64,000 nucleotides of DNA from Antiquaquibacter soli (GCF_030580675.1 NZ_JAUQUB010000001.1:1550001-1614000), one strand, 5' to 3'. Counted from the first letter of the stretch, positions 1 to 10,617 are shown. Program-made: numbers and translations. Notes: generated by a model from the letters alone, not told the origin.

Positions 1-221
1 AGCCCGGCAACACGGCGGCGGGGATGCTCATCGCCGCCGCGTTCCTGCGCGACTTCGTGGGCACCTCCGAGGAGACCGGCCAGCCCATCCCGTGGGCCCA
101 CCTCGACATCGCCGGGCCGGCGAACAACGGTGCCGCCGGCTGGGGGTTCACCGGCAAGGGACCGACCGGCGTCGCCGTGCGGGCGCTCCTCGAGCTCGCC
201 GAGGACTTCTCCCGCAGGTAG
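1..221 (+). CDS. pepA: Leucyl aminopeptidase, C-terminal end (partial)
   Basis: Only the last 72 or so codons are present; the frame is open from base 3 to the stop at 219-221. The visible tail, with NTAAGMLIAAAFLRDFVG, a conserved WAHLDIAGPA stretch and GPTGVAVRALLELAE, matches the C-terminal end of M17 leucyl aminopeptidases, two-metal cytosolic exopeptidases that trim N-terminal residues from peptides. The metal ligands lie upstream of the window. Placement just before lpdA and the E2 gene is common in Actinobacteria. The identification rests on a short fragment but the motif is characteristic. Confidence 0.85.
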   Translation, partial: PGNTAAGMLIAAAFLRDFVGTSEETGQPIPWAHLDIAGPANNGAAGWGFTGKGPTGVAVRALLELAEDFSRR

Positions 222-318
222 TAAGGTTTTTCAGGCGGGTTTCTTCACCCCCCTCGTCCGGCCATCGCCACCACTCGATCGACCGGATCATCAGACCCTT
301 ACAGAGGAGTTGCTGGGA

Positions 319-1692
319 TTGGCTGAGCACACTTTCGACCTTGTTGTTCTGGGCGGCGGGAGCGGGGGGTACGCCGCAGCGCTGCGAGCCAGCCAGCTCG
401 GCCTGTCCGTCGGGCTCATCGAGAAGAACAAGCTCGGCGGCACCTGCCTGCACGTCGGCTGCATTCCCACCAAGGCGCTGCTGCACTCCGCAGAGGTCGC
501 GGATGTCGCTCGCGAGTCGGCGAAGTACGGCATCACCACGACGTTCGGCGGCGTCGAGATCTCCGGCGTGACGGCGTACCGCGAAGAGGTCGTGGCGTCG
601 AAGTACAAGGGCCTCCAGGGCCTCATCAAGGCGCGCGGCATCACGACGATCGCGGGCGAGGGCCGCCTGGTCTCCCCCACGACCGTGCAGGTCGGGGATG
701 ACACGGTGACCGGCAAGAACGTCGTTCTCGCGACCGGCTCCTACTCCCGGACGCTCCCCGGTCTCGAGATCGGCGGTCGCGTGATCACCTCCGAGCAGGC
801 GCTCGAACTCGACTTCGTCCCGAAGAAGGTCGCGGTGCTGGGTGGCGGCGTCATCGGCGTCGAGTTCTCGAGCGTCTGGCGCTCGTGGGGATCCGAGGTC
901 ACGATCATCGAGGCCCTTCCCCACCTCGTGCCCAACGAGGACGAGGCCATCTCCAAGCAATTCGAGCGCGCGTACCGCAAGCGCGGCATCGACTTCAAGC
1001 TCGGTGTCCGCTTCCAGAGCGTGACGCAGGATGACAACGGAGTGGTCGTCACTCTGGAGAACGGCGAGACCGTCGAGGCGGAGCTGCTCCTCGTCGCCGT
1101 CGGCCGTGGGCCGTCGACCGCGAACCTCGGGTTCGAGGAGGTCGGCATCGCGATGGATCGCGGCTTCGTGCTCACCAACGAGCGCCTCGCCACCAACGTC
1201 CCGGGTGTCTACGCCGTGGGCGACATCGTCCCGGGGCTTCAGCTGGCTCACCGAGGATTCCAGCAGGGGATCTTCGTCGCCGAGGAGATCGCCGGCCTCA
1301 ACCCCGTCGTCATCGAGGACGTCAACATCCCCAAGGTGACCTACAGCGACCCCGAGGTCGCGTCGGTGGGCCTCACCGAGGCGAAGGCCGTCGAGAAGTT
1401 CGGTGCCGACGCAGTCAAGAGCTACGACTACAACCTCGCCGGCAACGGCAAGAGCCACATCATCGGGACGTCGGGCTCCATCAAGGTCGTGCGCCAGATC
1501 GATGGACCCGTTCTGGGCGTGCACATGATCGGTGCGCGCGTCGGCGAGCTCATCGGCGAGGCGCAGCTCGCGGTGAACTGGGAAGCCTACCCCGAGGACA
1601 TCGCCCCTCTGCTCCACGCCCACCCGACGCAGAACGAGGCGCTCGGCGAGGCGTTCCTCGCACTCGCGGGCAAGCCGCTCCACGGGATCTGA
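319..1692 (+). CDS. lpdA: Dihydrolipoyl dehydrogenase (E3)
   Basis: FAD-dependent E3 subunit that reoxidises dihydrolipoamide on the E2 of 2-oxoacid dehydrogenase complexes, using NAD+. The 457-residue product has the FAD-binding GGGSGGYAAA fingerprint at the N-terminus, the redox disulfide in GGTCLHVGCIPTKALL, a second Rossmann motif (LGGGVIGVEF) for NAD, the AVGD FAD motif and the catalytic HAHPTQNEA His-Glu pair near the C-terminus. The frame is open further upstream, but TTG at 319 is 9 nt after a GAGGAG ribosome site and gives the family length. The neighbouring E2 gene starts 60 bp downstream. The 97 bases before it hold no clear terminator. Confidence 0.96.
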   Translation: MAEHTFDLVVLGGGSGGYAAALRASQLGLSVGLIEKNKLGGTCLHVGCIPTKALLHSAEVADVARESAKYGITTTFGGVEISGVTAYREEVVASKYKGLQGLIKARGITTIAGEGRLVSPTTVQVGDDTVTGKNVVLATGSYSRTLPGLEIGGRVITSEQALELDFVPKKVAVLGGGVIGVEFSSVWRSWGSEVTIIEALPHLVPNEDEAISKQFERAYRKRGIDFKLGVRFQSVTQDDNGVVVTLENGETVEAELLLVAVGRGPSTANLGFEEVGIAMDRGFVLTNERLATNVPGVYAVGDIVPGLQLAHRGFQQGIFVAEEIAGLNPVVIEDVNIPKVTYSDPEVASVGLTEAKAVEKFGADAVKSYDYNLAGNGKSHIIGTSGSIKVVRQIDGPVLGVHMIGARVGELIGEAQLAVNWEAYPEDIAPLLHAHPTQNEALGEAFLALAGKPLHGI

Positions 1693-1752
1693 TCCCGCTG
1701 CGAGTGCCGGAACTAAGCTAAGTAAACAGAAGCGTTATAAGGAGCATCACTG

Positions 1753-3261
1753 ATGAGCGAATCCGTCAACCTTCCGGCACTCGGTGAGAGTGTCACCGAG
1801 GGAACGGTTACCCGCTGGCTCAAGAAGGTCGGCGACCGTGTGGAGGTCGACGAGCCTCTGCTCGAGGTCTCGACCGACAAGGTGGACACTGAGATCCCCT
1901 CGCCCGTCGCCGGCGTGATCGAGGCGATCCTGGTCGCCGAGGATGAGACCGTCGAGGTCGGCACCGCCCTCGTGACGATCGGTGATGGGTCGGGCGCCGG
2001 GGAGGCTCCCGCAGCGCCCGCCGAGGCTCCCTCAGCCCCCGCTGAGGCTCCCGCGCCGGCTGAGGCGCCGGCTCCGGCACCGGCCGCGGCCCCCGAGGCT
2101 GAGGCTCCCGCGCCTGCCCCCGCGCCCGAGGCTCCGACCGCGCCCGCCCCGGCCCCCGCCGCTGAGGCCCCCGCCGCTGAGGCCCCCGCCGCTGAGGCCC
2201 CCGCCGCTGAGGCCCCCGCTGCTGAGGCCCCCTCGGCGGCACCCGCCCCTGCGGCTCCCGCCGAAGCCCCGGCCCCCGCTCCGGTCGAGGCACCAGCGGC
2301 CCAGGCTCCTGCCGCTCCCATCGCGGCCCCCGCAGCGGCCCCCGCAGGCGCCGAGGCGTTCGCCGGGTACGTGACTCCTCTCGTGCGCAAGCTCGCTCAC
2401 GAGCAGGGTGTCGACCTCTCCACGGTGTCGGGCACTGGCGTGGGCGGCCGCATCCGCAAGCAGGACGTACTCGCGGCCACCTCCTCGGCCGCCGCTCCCA
2501 CGACGGCTCCGGCTGCCGCGGCCACCGCGCCTCTCGAGGTCTCCGCGCTGCGCGGCACGACGGTACCGATGTCCCGCCTCCGCAAGGTCATCGCCGAGCG
2601 CGCCGTCATCTCGATGCAGTCCTCCGCTCAGCTCACCTCGGTCGTCGAGGTGGACGTGACCGCGGTCGCCGCCTACCGCGACCAGGTCAAGGGCGCCTTC
2701 CAGCAGAAGACCGGCGTGAAGCTCTCCTTCCTGCCGTTCTTCGCCCTGGCGGCCGCGGAAGCGCTCAAGGCCTACCCGATCATCAATGCGACGATCGAGG
2801 GTGACTCGATCGTCTACCCCCCGCACGAGAACCTCAGCATCGCGGTCGACACCGAGCGCGGACTGCTCACTCCTGTCGTTCGCGACGCGGGCGAGCTGTC
2901 CATCGCGGAGCTCGCCGCACAGATCGCGGACCTCGCCGAGCGCACTCGCGAGAACAAGCTCAAGCCCGACGAGCTCGCTGGCGGAACCTTCACGTTGACC
3001 AACACCGGGTCGCGGGGCGCGCTGTTCGACACGCCTATCGTCTTCCTCCCGCAGTCGGCGATCCTCGGCACGGGAATTGTGACGAAGAAGCCGGTCGTCG
3101 TGAGCGATGCGGGCGGCGACGCGATCGCGATCCGGTCCATGGTGTACCTGGCCCTGTCTTACGACCACCGCATCGTCGACGGCGCGGACGCGGCTCGGTT
3201 CCTCACGGCCGTCAAGAACCGCCTCGAGGGCGGCGACTTCGCCGGCCGCTTGGGAATCTAG
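1753..3261 (+). CDS. sucB: 2-oxoacid dehydrogenase E2, dihydrolipoamide acyltransferase
   Basis: Core acyltransferase that passes acyl groups from lipoyl-lysine to CoA. Domains in order: one lipoyl domain (residues 1-78, lipoylated Lys43 in STDKVDTE), an Ala/Pro/Glu linker of about 120 residues, a peripheral-subunit-binding domain around residues 200-235 ([26 protein letters not shown]) and a catalytic domain ending with the DHRIVDG active-site motif. An AAGGAG site precedes the ATG. In Actinobacteria this protein, often annotated sucB, usually serves as the PDH E2 (AceF) shared with the ODH complex. The matching E1 gene, aceE, is at 38 kb, and lipB/lipA, which attach or build its lipoate, follow 1.4 kb downstream. 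Confidence 0.94.
   Translation: MSESVNLPALGESVTEGTVTRWLKKVGDRVEVDEPLLEVSTDKVDTEIPSPVAGVIEAILVAEDETVEVGTALVTIGDGSGAGEAPAAPAEAPSAPAEAPAPAEAPAPAPAAAPEAEAPAPAPAPEAPTAPAPAPAAEAPAAEAPAAEAPAAEAPAAEAPSAAPAPAAPAEAPAPAPVEAPAAQAPAAPIAAPAAAPAGAEAFAGYVTPLVRKLAHEQGVDLSTVSGTGVGGRIRKQDVLAATSSAAAPTTAPAAAATAPLEVSALRGTTVPMSRLRKVIAERAVISMQSSAQLTSVVEVDVTAVAAYRDQVKGAFQQKTGVKLSFLPFFALAAAEALKAYPIINATIEGDSIVYPPHENLSIAVDTERGLLTPVVRDAGELSIAELAAQIADLAERTRENKLKPDELAGGTFTLTNTGSRGALFDTPIVFLPQSAILGTGIVTKKPVVVSDAGGDAIAIRSMVYLALSYDHRIVDGADAARFLTAVKNRLEGGDFAGRLGI
2161..2235 (+). repeat. 15-bp tandem repeat in the E2 linker
   Basis: Five head-to-tail units of GCTGAGGCCCCCGCC; the first three are identical, the fourth differs at the last base and the fifth diverges at its end. 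They encode AEAPA repeats of the flexible linker between the lipoyl and subunit-binding domains. Near-identical units suggest length variation by slippage between strains. Confidence 0.9.
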
Positions 3262-4595
3262 CCCTCGTCGAGATAGTCCCGAACGCGCCAACCGGCCTCG
3301 CTCCTCATCACGAGGATCGAGGCCGGTTGTCCGTCGGGGTGGGTCACGACCACGATGGCACTGCCTCCGAGCAGCTCGTCGACGCTCGCCTCCACCGGCG
3401 CAGCCGGGAGCGCCACCTCGGCACCGCCTTGGATCGAGCGGATGAGCTCCTCATCCCGCTCGAATGCGCTCGAGCCCGGCTGGTCCACGTCGTCGAGGCA
3501 CAGGATCGACAGGTCGCGGATGCATCGTTCGCGCGCCTCGAGGAGCACGAGCGATGCCGCGGCCGGGTCATCCCCGAGCACGGCGAGAGAAGCGGGATCA
3601 TCGGTCGCCGGGGTATCTGCAAGAGACTCGCCGCTGTCGCTCGGTGAGGTGAGCGGCTGAGGAGCGGTCTCGACACTCGGCTCCTCGCGCTCCGCTTCCG
3701 CCGACGCGGGGACGAGCGCGATCCCGAGCACGAGCGCGCACACGGCTGCGGCCCCGGCGACCCAGAATCGGGGGCGCACGCTCGCCGCCTGGCGCCGCAG
3801 CCAGTCGAGCCGGTCGGCGGAGACAGCCGCCGCGAGGCGGTCGATCGTCCCGAGAATGGGTTGGGCGGGTGCGCGGGGACGGCGCGGCACAGGCTGGACG
3901 GCGCGCGAGCGCGGAGGATCCGAGCGGGTGAAGGAAACCGGCTCGGGCGCCGACCATGCGAACAAGCGCGGCCCCAGGGCGGCGAGCCAGTCGGCCCTCT
4001 CGGAGCTGACGGCCAGCCACTCCTGAACTCCCTCGGCACCCGGGATCGCGTCGAGGACCGCCGCGCAGAGCACCGCGAAGGCGCGACGGTCGGCCTCGAA
4101 CAGTTCGCTCGACTCCCGCTCCGCCGCAGTGGGGGGCGCACTGCTGGGCTGCGAGGAACCGAAGCGGGCGAGGACCGGCGCGCCGGTGTCGCTGAAGCCC
4201 ACGGCAGCAGCCGAGACAGCGCCATGCGCGACGCCGGCGCGATGAAGCCGATCGAGGGCATCGGCGAGTGGAGCGAGTATCGTGACCGCTTCGCCGCTGC
4301 GCAACGGGCCACTGGCGAGGAGCCCCGCGAGAGTCTCGGGCCGCAGTCTCTCGAGGATGAGCGCCACTCTCCCGTCGGCGGTGGTCGCGACGTCGAGGAT
4401 GCCGACGACGTGGGGCCCGGCGGCCCGTGCCAGTGACTCGATCTCCCGCGCCGGCGCTTCAGCATCCGCTGAGCGGTAGAGCTTCACCGCCGCGGGAGCG
4501 GAGTCGTCGACAGGATGCCCGAGCCACGTGACGGCGTGCGGCCCCTCCCCGAGCTTCCGAACGAGCCGATAGCCACCGACGATCGCGAGAGTCAT
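3258..4595 (-). CDS. Membrane-anchored Ser/Thr protein pseudokinase
   Basis: The N-terminal 230 or so residues follow the Hanks-type kinase fold: glycine-rich loop [11 protein letters not shown] and the VAIK-type lysine in AAVKLYR. Catalytic residues are missing. The HRD/catalytic loop reads [11 protein letters not shown] and the DFG motif reads ARFGS, so the base and metal-binding aspartates are absent. A basic/proline linker leads to one transmembrane helix at about 275-300 ([19 protein letters not shown]), then an acidic Ser/Thr-rich stretch and a small external domain ending in [15 protein letters not shown]. The stop codon shares CTAG with the E2 gene. Probably a phospho-independent scaffold or envelope sensor; the partner is unknown. 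Confidence 0.75.
   Translation of the reverse strand: MTLAIVGGYRLVRKLGEGPHAVTWLGHPVDDSAPAAVKLYRSADAEAPAREIESLARAAGPHVVGILDVATTADGRVALILERLRPETLAGLLASGPLRSGEAVTILAPLADALDRLHRAGVAHGAVSAAAVGFSDTGAPVLARFGSSQPSSAPPTAAERESSELFEADRRAFAVLCAAVLDAIPGAEGVQEWLAVSSERADWLAALGPRLFAWSAPEPVSFTRSDPPRSRAVQPVPRRPRAPAQPILGTIDRLAAAVSADRLDWLRRQAASVRPRFWVAGAAAVCALVLGIALVPASAEAEREEPSVETAPQPLTSPSDSGESLADTPATDDPASLAVLGDDPAAASLVLLEARERCIRDLSILCLDDVDQPGSSAFERDEELIRSIQGGAEVALPAAPVEASVDELLGGSAIVVVTHPDGQPASILVMRSEAGWRVRDYLDEG
3290..3328. terminator. Long hairpin after the E2 gene, inside the convergent gene
   Basis: Arms AACCGGCCTCG (3290-3300) and CGAGGCCGGTT (3318-3328) pair perfectly. After one mismatch (3301/3317), TCCTC and GAGGA add five more pairs around the 5-nt loop ATCAC. 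It starts 28 nt after the E2 stop and lies in the C-terminal codons of the opposite-strand pseudokinase gene. There is no U-tract, which is common for actinobacterial terminator hairpins. Its role as terminator of the lpdA-E2 transcript is inferred. Confidence 0.6.
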
Positions 4596-4702
4596 CCCTC
4601 CACTCTCATCGTCGGCACCGCCCGCTGCCGCCCGCGAGCGCCCGCTGGGGAGAATCGGAGCGGAAAAGCCCCTGAGGCGGACAAGAGGAATAGACTCGCC
4701 CT

Positions 4703-5347
4703 GTGGTCGACATTGTCGTCACGGGGCTAAGCGCCAACTCCGTGCCGTACATCGAAGCCCTCGAGCTTCAGCGCGCAATCCATCGTTCCGTCGTGAACGG
4801 CTCCCGCCCTGACACCGTGCTCCTCCTCGAGCATCCATCGGTCTATACCGCAGGCAAGCGCACGGAACCCATCGAGCGACCGAGCGACGGCACCCCCGTG
4901 ATCGACGTCGACCGCGGGGGGAAGATTACGTGGCACGGTCCCGGGCAGCTCGTCGGCTACCCCATCGTGCGCCTCGCGGAACCGATCGACGTCGTGGGCT
5001 ACGTCCGCCGACTCGAAGGGATGCTCATCGCGGCTCTGGACGAGCTCGGGGTCGCGGCAGGGCGTGTCCAGGGCCGCTCGGGCGTCTGGGTCGGCTACGA
5101 CCGGCCGGTGGGAGCAGAGAAGATCGCGGCAATCGGCATTCGTGTGGCGGAGGGCGTCACGATGCACGGATTCTCACTGAACTGCAGCAACTCCTTCGAC
5201 GCGTACTCGAAGATCATCGCGTGCGGCATTCAGGACGCGGGCGTCACATCCATCAGTCGCGAACTGGGCCGGACGGTCACCCCGGAGGATGTGGCGCCGA
5301 TCATCGAGGGCCACCTCCGTCTCTCCCTGGGGACGGTGGCCGCATGA
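4703..5347 (+). CDS. lipB: Octanoyltransferase LipB
   Basis: Transfers octanoyl from acyl-ACP to the lipoyl domains of E2 and GcvH-type proteins, the first step of endogenous lipoylation. The 214-residue product has the family signatures [17 protein letters not shown], the catalytic lysine in [10 protein letters not shown] and the acyl-accepting cysteine in KIIACGI. The GTG start is preceded by TAGACT (4691-4696) with a 6-nt gap and no ribosome site, which points to a leaderless mRNA. It overlaps lipA by 4 nt (ATGA), so the two are translationally coupled. Function in this pathway agrees with the E2 and LpdA genes just upstream. Confidence 0.95.
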   Translation: MVDIVVTGLSANSVPYIEALELQRAIHRSVVNGSRPDTVLLLEHPSVYTAGKRTEPIERPSDGTPVIDVDRGGKITWHGPGQLVGYPIVRLAEPIDVVGYVRRLEGMLIAALDELGVAAGRVQGRSGVWVGYDRPVGAEKIAAIGIRVAEGVTMHGFSLNCSNSFDAYSKIIACGIQDAGVTSISRELGRTVTPEDVAPIIEGHLRLSLGTVAA

Positions 5348-6342
5348 CGCACCCCGCGAACGCGGCCGACGGCCGAAAGCTGCTGCGGCTCGAGGTGCGC
5401 AACGCACAGACCCCGATCGAGAGAAAGCCCGAGTGGATCCGCACCGTCGCCCGGATGGGACCGGAGTACCGCGAGCTCCAAGGCCTCGTCAAGGACGAGG
5501 GGCTCCATACCGTCTGTCAGGAAGCCGGCTGCCCGAACATCTTCGAGTGCTGGGAGGACCGCGAGGCGACCTTCCTCATCGGCGGGTCCCAGTGCACGCG
5601 ACGTTGCGACTTCTGCCAGATCGACACCGGCAAACCCGCCGACTACGACACCGATGAGCCCCGGCGGGTCGCGGAGTCGGTCCGCACGATGAATCTGCGC
5701 TACGCGACTATCACGGGGGTCGCTCGTGACGACCTCCCCGATGAGGGCGCGTGGCTGCACGCCGAGACCGTACGGCAGATCCACGAGCAGAATCCCGGCA
5801 CGGGGGTGGAGATCCTCGCGACGGACTTCTCCGGCACGCCTTCCCTGCTCGATGAGGTGTTCTCCTCGCGACCCGAGGTCTTCGCCCACAACGTCGAGAC
5901 CGTTCCCCGCATCTTCAAGCGCATCCGGCCCGCGTTCCGTTACGAGCGCTCGCTCGACGTGCTCTCGCAGGCACGCGCGGCGGGCCTCATCACGAAGTCG
6001 AACCTCATCCTCGGCATGGGCGAGGAACCCGCCGAGGTCGTCCAGGCGCTGCACGACCTCCACGACGCCGGAACCGACATCATCACGATCACCCAGTACC
6101 TCCGGCCGTCGCCCCGACACCTTCCCGTCGCCCGATGGGTGAAGCCGGAAGAGTTCGTCGAGTTCAGCGCGGAGGCCGAGCGCATCGGCTTCCTGGGCGT
6201 GCTCGCCGGGCCGCTCGTCCGATCGAGCTACCGTGCGGGGCGGCTGTGGGCGCGGTCGATGGTGGCCAAGGGACGGCCGATCCCTGCCGAGCTCCGCCAC
6301 CTCGCGGATGAGAGCCTCGGGTTCGCGCAAGCCGTGTCCTGA
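5344..6342 (+). CDS. lipA: Lipoyl synthase LipA
   Basis: Radical-SAM enzyme that inserts two sulfurs into protein-bound octanoyl groups. The 332-residue protein has the auxiliary cluster ligands [12 protein letters not shown], the radical-SAM triad CTRRCDFC and the C-terminal RSSYRAG motif whose serine binds the auxiliary cluster. The start at 5344 overlaps the lipB stop, and upstream codons in this frame belong to a chance extension through lipB. With LipB it matures the E2 lipoyl domain encoded 2 kb away. Confidence 0.97.
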   Translation: MTHPANAADGRKLLRLEVRNAQTPIERKPEWIRTVARMGPEYRELQGLVKDEGLHTVCQEAGCPNIFECWEDREATFLIGGSQCTRRCDFCQIDTGKPADYDTDEPRRVAESVRTMNLRYATITGVARDDLPDEGAWLHAETVRQIHEQNPGTGVEILATDFSGTPSLLDEVFSSRPEVFAHNVETVPRIFKRIRPAFRYERSLDVLSQARAAGLITKSNLILGMGEEPAEVVQALHDLHDAGTDIITITQYLRPSPRHLPVARWVKPEEFVEFSAEAERIGFLGVLAGPLVRSSYRAGRLWARSMVAKGRPIPAELRHLADESLGFAQAVS

Positions 6343-6361
6343 CGGGACGTATCCTTAGTGC

Positions 6362-7075
6362 ATGGCACGTTCTGACTCCACCGCCCCGAAGCCGCAGAAA
6401 GAGCCCGGTCGTCTCAAGCAGATGTACCAGGTCTTCCAGATGACGCGTCGCTACGACAATCTCGCCATCTGGTACATGCTCCTCGCCTTCCTGGCCCCCA
6501 CCGCGGCCGGAGTCGTGCTCGGCCTCCTGCTCTCGCCCGACAACGTCATCGGGCTCGTGCTCTACATCATCGCCGGCCTCCTCGGCGGTGTTCTCGTGTT
6601 CCTCATCGTGCTCGGCCGCCGGGCCGAGAAGGCCGCCTACTCGCAGATCGCGGGGCAGGCGGGCGCGGTGGGCGCGGTGCTGAAGAGCTCGCTGCGACGG
6701 GGTTGGACGGCGAGCGAGATGCCCGTCGTCGTGAGCCCCAAGACCCAGGATGCCGTCTACCGCGCTGTCGGGCGCGGAGGGGTCGCCCTCATCGGCGAGG
6801 GACCGCGGAGCCGCACCCAGCACATGCTCGATGAGCAGCGCCGGGCCGTCGCGCGCATTCTCCCCAATGTGCCGATCAACTTCGTCTACGTGGGGCCGGA
6901 CCCGGAGTCCACTCCCCTGCACAAGCTCCCCGGCAAGCTCAACAGCTTCAAGGCCGTGCTCCGCAAGCCCGAGATCCTCGCCGTCTCCAACCGGCTCAAC
7001 TCGCTCGGCAAGAACGGGCTGCCGATCCCGAAGGGGATGGACCCGCTCAAGGCACGCGCGCCGCGACCGCGGTAG
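6362..7075 (+). CDS. DUF4191 membrane protein
   Basis: A 237-residue actinobacterial protein of unknown function. A basic N-terminus (QMYQVFQMTRRYD) leads into two transmembrane helices at about 38-60 and 64-84, then a soluble cytoplasmic domain with a glycine-rich VGRGGVALIGEGP segment and a basic tail. DUF4191 genes habitually follow lipA in Actinobacteria, as here. TATCCT at 6350-6355 lies 6 nt before the ATG, so it probably also has its own leaderless promoter despite being only 19 bp after lipA. Confidence 0.85.
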   Translation: MARSDSTAPKPQKEPGRLKQMYQVFQMTRRYDNLAIWYMLLAFLAPTAAGVVLGLLLSPDNVIGLVLYIIAGLLGGVLVFLIVLGRRAEKAAYSQIAGQAGAVGAVLKSSLRRGWTASEMPVVVSPKTQDAVYRAVGRGGVALIGEGPRSRTQHMLDEQRRAVARILPNVPINFVYVGPDPESTPLHKLPGKLNSFKAVLRKPEILAVSNRLNSLGKNGLPIPKGMDPLKARAPRPR

Positions 7076-7094
7076 CTCTCGCGCGCAGTCGGTC

Positions 7095-7499
7095 CTAACG
7101 TCGGACGAGCACCGTGCCGCACAGGCGGTCGTGCATCCCGCGCTGGTCCTTGTCCCAGATGACGGCAGGGATGACGAGACACAGCAGCGCCGTCCGTGCG
7201 AACGGTCGCCACACCCCGAGGTAGCCACCGGCCACCGGCACGACGCGCAAGCCGAGAATGAGGTGGCCGACGCTCCCGTTCGCCGTCAGCAGGAGCACGA
7301 TCTGCGCGACGGCGAATACGGCGAGCGTCGCGAGGGCGTCGTAGGAGAAGAACGCGATCGAGATCAGCACCGCCGTGCCCCAGTCAATGGCGAGTGCGGC
7401 GATCCGGCGGCCGATACGACCGATCGATCGGGGACCGCGCTCGGGGAGCCCGAGTCGCTTTCCGGGCCAGTCGGCGGAAGGGGTAGGGCGGTCGGGCAT
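7095..7499 (-). CDS. RDD family membrane protein
   Basis: A 134-residue protein with the RDD-family layout: a first helix carrying RRIAALAIDWGTAVLISIAFF (the Arg and Asp pair), a second helix (LAVFAVAQIVLLLT), and a third region with FARTALLCLVIPAVIW followed by the MHDRLCGTVLV ending typical of the family. The function of RDD proteins is not settled; some are linked to ion exchange. It converges on DUF4191 and diverges from glnA. TAGTGT (7506-7511 on the complement) lies 6 nt before the ATG, suggesting leaderless expression. Confidence 0.85.
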   Translation of the reverse strand: MPDRPTPSADWPGKRLGLPERGPRSIGRIGRRIAALAIDWGTAVLISIAFFSYDALATLAVFAVAQIVLLLTANGSVGHLILGLRVVPVAGGYLGVWRPFARTALLCLVIPAVIWDKDQRGMHDRLCGTVLVRR

Positions 7500-7527
7500 C
7501 CTTCAACACTACCCACGGGCGACAGCC

Positions 7528-7565
7528 GTAACATGCCGGAAACAATTGCGTGACGACCGGGAAAC
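7528..7565 (+). promoter_or_regulatory. Double GlnR box upstream of glnA
   Basis: The sequence contains GTAAC (7528-7532), 6 nt, GAAAC (7539-7543), 6 nt, GTGAC (7550-7554), 6 nt, GAAAC (7561-7565). This is exactly two copies of the actinobacterial GlnR consensus gTnAC-n6-GaAAC with the n6 spacing kept throughout. A TAGCCT -10-like box follows at 7576-7581. It predicts nitrogen-limitation control of glnA by the OmpR-type regulator GlnR, whose gene is not in this window. Confidence 0.85.
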
Positions 7566-7635
7566 CCCGAACCCCTAGCCTCGCTAATGGCCGCGTCTGC
7601 GTCCGCTCAGCACCAAGCTCATTGGAGTCCTTCAC

Positions 7636-9060
<1,425 letters not shown>

Positions 9061-9076
9061 GCATCCTGCACAGCGC

Positions 9077-9104
9077 GGGGCCGCTTCCTTCGGGAGGCGG
9101 CCCC
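9077..9104 (+). terminator. Terminator hairpin after glnA
   Basis: GGGGCCGC (9077-9084) and GCGGCCCC (9097-9104) form a perfect 8-bp stem with a 12-nt loop, starting 17 nt after the glnA stop. It is followed by GTCGCCGTT rather than a U-tract, as is usual in this GC-rich genome. Confidence 0.75.
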
Positions 9105-9133
9105 GTCGCCGTTAAGCGCCGCATACTTGAGGG

Positions 9134-9772
9134 ATGGCACGGCGCACGCTCCTCCTCGACGTCGACGCGACCCTCCTCATCGACACCGTCGACCCGGTGC
9201 TCGAGTACGCGTCGTACAAGGGCTCGGGCGATTACTCCGGGACTCCCGTCCCCGCCGGCGCTCGAGAGCTCGAGATTACGGATCCGCACGGGCGCGACCG
9301 AAGCGTCATCGTACTCGAGTCCGCCCTCGACGCTCTGCGCACTCAGGCCGCGGCAGGCGTTGACATCGTGTGGCATTCGAACTGGCTCGCGGCACCCGCC
9401 CAGCTCGAGTCCCTCTCGCAGAACATCAGCCTCGACAGCGTCGTGCGCTTCCCTCTCGAGATGGAACTCGCGGCGCCCGTGGAGTTCCCCGACCCATACC
9501 GGCCACGACCACCGTTCTGGGACGACTGGCGAGTCCGTACGATCATCGCCCGAGCCGCCACCCTCGCCTCAGGCGACGACCTCGTCGTGGCAAGCGTCGA
9601 CATCGATCTGTCCGTGTCGAGCGTCGCGGAGGGCATCCGCCGTCGTTCCGGCAATCCATCACCGCTGCTCGGGAGCATCCCGACCACACGGATGAGCGGG
9701 CTGGATGCCGCGGCTCTGGCCACCTGGACGCCGACGCGCGAGCACGTCGGCACGTGGCACCGGCGGTCCTAG
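9134..9772 (+). CDS. HAD-like hydrolase domain protein
   Basis: A 212-residue protein starting with RRTLLLDVDATLL, the DxDxT nucleophile motif of the haloacid dehalogenase superfamily, and containing IVWHSNWL, which fits the motif II Ser position. A clear motif III Lys and motif IV acidic pair are not obvious, though VASVDIDLS could contribute. Substrate unknown; it may be a small phosphatase. CATACT (9122-9127) lies 6 nt before the ATG, suggesting leaderless translation. Its stop shares CTAG with the convergent membrane-protein gene. Confidence 0.65.
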   Translation: MARRTLLLDVDATLLIDTVDPVLEYASYKGSGDYSGTPVPAGARELEITDPHGRDRSVIVLESALDALRTQAAAGVDIVWHSNWLAAPAQLESLSQNISLDSVVRFPLEMELAAPVEFPDPYRPRPPFWDDWRVRTIIARAATLASGDDLVVASVDIDLSVSSVAEGIRRRSGNPSPLLGSIPTTRMSGLDAAALATWTPTREHVGTWHRRS

Positions 9773-10536
9773 GCCTGGCTGGGCAGACTCCCCCTGGAGC
9801 TCCGCTCGGCACTGGACTGAGTGAGCCGACGGACGCCTACGATGGAGATGAAAGCCCACGCCGGGATAGCGACAAGTGTGGCGAGCGACACCAAAAGATA
9901 GCCGAACGCCGCCCACTCCGCGGGTCGAATCAGCCCTGCAGCCACCACGAACTCGACAGCAGGAATGACGCTGAGCGGACCACCCAAGAGCAGGGGGAGC
10001 ACGAGGGCTGTCGGATCGTCCTCGAGCAGACGAGGGACGCCCAGTGCGACTTCGACCGCCATCGGCACACCGAGCAGGCCGACTGTCAGCCAGAAGCGCC
10101 GATCCCCCGCGTCCGAGCGCCGATGACGGTGCGTGCTCAGCGTCAGTCTGATGGCGAGCAGGAGTGCAGCGAGTGCCGTCGACACCACCGCAGCAACCAG
10201 AACAACAGCGGGCAGGGACGGGCTCACGGGACCGGACACGAACTGGGCTCCCAGCGCGCAAGGGCGCTCAGGAGCGTATGGCACCGGCGACGTCCCGGAC
10301 CACGTCCATTCGTCGACGACGAGTTCGCTACGACGTACCTCGTTATCGAACACGCTGACGACCTCCCAATCGGGTTGGGTCAGGATCCTCGTCACAGCGT
10401 GGGAACTGCCGCAATTCACGGCGTCGACCGTACCTGAAGCGTTCAGCCGGACTCCGTATCCGGAGAAGCGCACGCAGCCCGACAACGTCAGCACGATCAC
10501 TAGGCCGATGAGACCCAGTACCCAGGAACGGCGCAT
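9769..10536 (-). CDS. Putative membrane lipoprotein, unknown function
   Basis: A 255-residue protein. The N-terminus is a signal-like helix ending in a lipobox (VIVLTLSGC, Cys at about residue 21). An external domain of about 85 residues follows, then several hydrophobic segments (PAVVLVAAVVSTALAALLLA; FWLTVGLLGVPMAVEVALG; ALVLPLLLGG; GYLLVSLATLVAIPAWAFI). A lipobox on a polytopic protein is unusual, so the cysteine may just be part of a first transmembrane helix. TAGCGT (10543-10548 on the complement) is 6 nt before the ATG. I do not recognise the family. Confidence 0.6.
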   Translation of the reverse strand: MRRSWVLGLIGLVIVLTLSGCVRFSGYGVRLNASGTVDAVNCGSSHAVTRILTQPDWEVVSVFDNEVRRSELVVDEWTWSGTSPVPYAPERPCALGAQFVSGPVSPSLPAVVLVAAVVSTALAALLLAIRLTLSTHRHRRSDAGDRRFWLTVGLLGVPMAVEVALGVPRLLEDDPTALVLPLLLGGPLSVIPAVEFVVAAGLIRPAEWAAFGYLLVSLATLVAIPAWAFISIVGVRRLTQSSAERSSRGSLPSQA

Positions 10537-10617
10537 GACTTCACGCTAGGAGACACCGCTCGCGCTGCTGTCTCATTCGCGTAACGAGTCGATTGCTCTT
10601 GGGTCTCGGCAGACCTA

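Noticed and set aside
130-318. Upstream extension of lpdA by 63 codons
   Set aside because: The extension overlaps the pepA end and has no domain content. TTG at 319 has a ribosome site and gives the standard E3 N-terminus.
2158-2235. Short repeats in the E2 gene as a possible CRISPR array
   Set aside because: The repeats are contiguous 15-mers without spacers and lie in frame in a protein linker.
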